From JBMDXB01 sp048594975 (lineage in GTDB: Bacteria; Acidobacteriota; Vicinamibacteria; Vicinamibacterales; 2-12-FULL-66-21): DNA of 64,000 nucleotides. Positions 61,769 through 64,000 of the stretch are shown here, piece by piece (position 1 is the first letter of the stretch; every line of letters begins with the position of its first letter). The notes beneath the pieces were generated by a model. It made no database searches and had not been told where the DNA came from. It saw nothing but the letters and a program-made list of their open reading frames with translations. The stretch is from NCBI GenBank assembly GCA_048594975.1, contig JBMDXQ010000024.1, positions 1 through 64,000 of the forward strand, given 5' to 3'. The position numbers and the translations under genes are program-made.

Positions 61769-64000
61769 CTACACGGTCAGGGAGAGCGGACGACCGTCAA
61801 AGACGATTCCACGGGTCGCCTTCTCGCCCGCGACGCGGATCTCGATCGGACGCCTCAGCGGCGGCAGCATGCGGGAGCCGCGCGTCAGCCGGAGCGTGAG
61901 GCGCCGGTCCCGCTCGCGCCACGACATCTCGACTCGCATGAACTGCCCACGCTTGTAGTCGAACGAGCGGCCGTCGTCCTCGTACAGGTACGACACCCCG
62001 TCAGCGCCGGGATAGACGACGAGCGAAAGGGGCCCGTCGACCGGCTCGTCGACGTACTGCCTGACCGGCCCGAACGGCACGACCGCGCCAGCGCGAACGT
62101 GCAGCGGCATGGTCTCGAGATCGACCTCGCGATCGATCTCGCGGCCGCCCATCAGCCGCTCTTCCGTCCAGAAATCGATCCAGGTCCCGCGCGGCAGGTG
62201 GAGACGTCGAGACACCGCACCCTTTTCCACGACCGGCGAGACGAGGACGTCGCGGCCCCACAGGTACTGGTCGCCGCGGGCGACGGCCTGCGGATCATCA
62301 GGGTGATGGAGCCAGAGAGCGCGCATCAGCGGCAGGCCGGTATCGCAGCACTCGCGCGCCGCCGTGTAGGTGTAGGACAGGAGCCGGTAGCGCAGCTCGA
62401 GGTATTTCTTCACGATCGGCTCGACACGCGGATTGCGCAGCTCGGACGGATCCGGATGCCCCGCCCCGCCTGTGTAGCCGCGCAGCTCCTCGTGACCGAG
62501 GCTGCCGGTGTTCCAGCCCCACGGCAGGCGCAGGTGCCAGGTTCGTCCGTGCGCCCGGAAGGAGGGGCAGAACGCGCCGAACTGGAACCACCGCACGTGC
62601 AGCTCGCCGGTGTACTCCGGCGTCGGCACGAAGCCGCCGATGTCCGTGCCCCAGAAAGGAATGCCGGACAGGCCGGTGTTCACGGCGACGGGAACGTGCG
62701 TCCTGAGCGTCTCCCAGGTCGAATAGACGTCGCCCGACCAGAGAAACGCGGCGTAGCGCTGCATGCCGGCGTAGCCGTTGCGGTGCAGCGCGAACGCCCG
62801 CTGGTTGGGACGATACCGCCGCGAACCTTCCCAGTACATGCGGATGCGCGCCAACCGCGACGCCGCGTCGAGCCCGTCGCCCTGGTCCGGCCAGAAGCCG
62901 TCCACCCCGAGGTCGAAGAGCGGCTCGTGGTACGGCCAGTAGCACTCGACCGCGCGGTCGACGGGCCACTGCCCGTCGGGTGTGCGGCCGCTCGGCACCG
63001 CCTTCTCGGGCGTGCACCCGCCCGCGACCGTGCCGCTCATGCGCCGCCCTTCGATGACGACGTGGAGGACGACCTTGTAGCGGAGTGCGTGCAGCTCGTC
63101 GAGCATCGCCTTCGGATCCGGGAAGGTCTCCGGCTTCCAGGTGAACTCGCCGTTGCGCGTGTTCCAGCCCGACGGGGTGAACTCGGTGCCGAGGTAGATC
63201 AGCGCGTCGCACGGCAGCCGCTTCGCGCGGAACGTGCGCGCGACCCATCGCACCTCGTCGGGACCGGCGAGCGTGCGGTGCGACTGCATGTACCCGAAGG
63301 ACCAGAGCGGCGGCAGCTCCGCGTGGCCGGTGATGCGAGCGTACTCGCCGAGAATGACTCGCGGATCCGGCGAGGCAGTGATGAAGAGGTCCAGCGGCAG
63401 GAGGTCTCCGGTCGGCGTCATGCGCCCCTCCGCGCCGGTGAAGTCGAACAGCCCGCCCCCGGGGGCGCCTGCCGCCACTCCGGCAAGCACCCGGCCGTCG
63501 GCCGCGCGCCGCTCGGTCGGCACGACGATCGGCTGATGGATGTACAGGCCCCAGCCGTCGGTGCCAATCAGCCACTGGATGGGGACGCGTCCGCCGTGCG
63601 TGCGCAGCTGGTAGCCGCCCTGGCCGTTGCGCATACGGTCGGTCGTGCCTTTCTTGTCGAACTGCGGGCCGCCTTCGCCGAAGCCGAGCAGCGGGCCCCT
63701 GGGGAGAAGAAATCGCAGGTCCTGTGAGGCGGCGTCGAGCACCAGGCGCTGGACCGCGCGCCCGGACGCATCATCGATGTGTAGCGTGGTTGGGTTCTCC
63801 GAGAAGCGCACGGTGAGTCGACCCGCCCTGATGGCGGTAAAACGGTCGCGCCAGCGTCCCGCCGGCTTCCCCTCTGCCGCCGCAACCAGCGCCCCGTCGT
63901 CAGCCGGGCGGGCCCCTCCGATCGGCAGCACGGTGATGCGCACCGTCTCCGGGCCGACCGCGGCAATGGCAATTTCGACCGGTCGGCCGGCGATGACGAT
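61769..64000 (-). CDS. Glycoside hydrolase family 31 (alpha-glucosidase/alpha-xylosidase type), 5' end beyond the window
   Basis: At least 743 codons; the frame is open to the window edge, so the N-terminus lies outside. The GH31 barrel is clear: LPPLWSFGYMQSHRT near the start of the catalytic domain, the nucleophile aspartate in GVDGFWPDQGDG and the acid/base aspartate in FLWSGDVYSTWETLR. The conserved GIPFWGTDIGGF and RWFQFGAFCPSFRAHG follow. C-terminal beta domains contain LPRGTWIDFWTEE and VVPFGPVRQYVDEP. The activity is probably alpha-glucosidase or alpha-xylosidase; the WPDQGDG variant does not settle it. The enzyme faces the permease gene convergently. Confidence 0.92.
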   Translation of the reverse strand: MVIAGRPVEIAIAAVGPETVRITVLPIGGARPADDGALVAAAEGKPAGRWRDRFTAIRAGRLTVRFSENPTTLHIDDASGRAVQRLVLDAASQDLRFLLPRGPLLGFGEGGPQFDKKGTTDRMRNGQGGYQLRTHGGRVPIQWLIGTDGWGLYIHQPIVVPTERRAADGRVLAGVAAGAPGGGLFDFTGAEGRMTPTGDLLPLDLFITASPDPRVILGEYARITGHAELPPLWSFGYMQSHRTLAGPDEVRWVARTFRAKRLPCDALIYLGTEFTPSGWNTRNGEFTWKPETFPDPKAMLDELHALRYKVVLHVVIEGRRMSGTVAGGCTPEKAVPSGRTPDGQWPVDRAVECYWPYHEPLFDLGVDGFWPDQGDGLDAASRLARIRMYWEGSRRYRPNQRAFALHRNGYAGMQRYAAFLWSGDVYSTWETLRTHVPVAVNTGLSGIPFWGTDIGGFVPTPEYTGELHVRWFQFGAFCPSFRAHGRTWHLRLPWGWNTGSLGHEELRGYTGGAGHPDPSELRNPRVEPIVKKYLELRYRLLSYTYTAARECCDTGLPLMRALWLHHPDDPQAVARGDQYLWGRDVLVSPVVEKGAVSRRLHLPRGTWIDFWTEERLMGGREIDREVDLETMPLHVRAGAVVPFGPVRQYVDEPVDGPLSLVVYPGADGVSYLYEDDGRSFDYKRGQFMRVEMSWRERDRRLTLRLTRGSRMLPPLRRPIEIRVAGEKATRGIVFDGRPLSLTV

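Overview
The window is a high-GC chromosomal segment, most likely from an Acidobacteriota bacterium, probably the Vicinamibacteria/soil lineage. This is inferred from three things: a VWA protein of the acidobacterial 'VWFA-related' type (7602-8528), a PadR regulator overlapping a giant 'acidobacterial duplicated orphan permease' (58757-61707), and many intergenic palindromes and short-period repeats. No phage, insertion sequence or CRISPR array was seen. The window opens inside a tRNA-Val(CAC) and ends inside a GH31 glycosidase gene.

Layout. 1-12.5 kb: an esterase, a secreted hypothetical protein, a five-gene Mla-type lipid-transport cluster with uvrB, a VWA protein, a large outer-membrane protein and a DHH phosphoesterase. 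12.7-18 kb: a PLP trans-sulfuration enzyme, a patatin-like protein without its catalytic serine, greA, a SpoU methyltransferase and rarA. 18.1-20.1 kb: a membrane-anchored trypsin-like protease whose mRNA leader looks like a GEMM (c-di-GMP-I type) riboswitch, then a decayed HTH/ClpX-zinc-finger relic. 20.1-40 kb: a long minus-strand housekeeping run (gamma-carbonic anhydrase, hisS, aspS, phoH, ybeY, CBS/CorC protein, era, mgtE, recO, glyQ, glyS, ppdK, corA, a VOC protein, mutL, a DinB-family protein). 40.1-46.7 kb: an amidohydrolase, moaA, an HtrA-type protease, an SDR, an EEP-family phosphoesterase and a nucleotidyltransferase-like protein.

47.6-53.4 kb is the most unusual region. It is a compact minus-strand operon encoding, in transcription order, an HExxH metzincin protease, a caspase-family protease, a 1054-residue protein joining an unknown N-terminal half to a trypsin-like protease and a NUC1-type DNA/RNA nuclease, and a 305-residue protein of unknown function. 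None has an evident secretion signal. The likely role is a cytoplasmic proteolytic cascade that ends in nucleic-acid destruction, such as a suicide or anti-phage defence module. This is inference from domain content and gene coupling.

53.9-64 kb: a P5C-type aldehyde dehydrogenase, an amidohydrolase, a 1.7-kb decay zone with two frameshifted genes and a gene stub, the PadR/permease pair with a clear palindromic operator, and the GH31 gene.

A second structure runs through the window. At least seven gene borders carry short tandem arrays with a period near seven bases (six in part of one array). Each uses a different unit (GATTCAG-, GTCAGG-, AATGCTG-, CGATTGAG-, CCAGTTG-like) and several are arranged as long inverted pairs. 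Starts were moved inward from the longest open frames wherever a ribosome-binding site, homologous N-terminus or neighbouring gene supported it.
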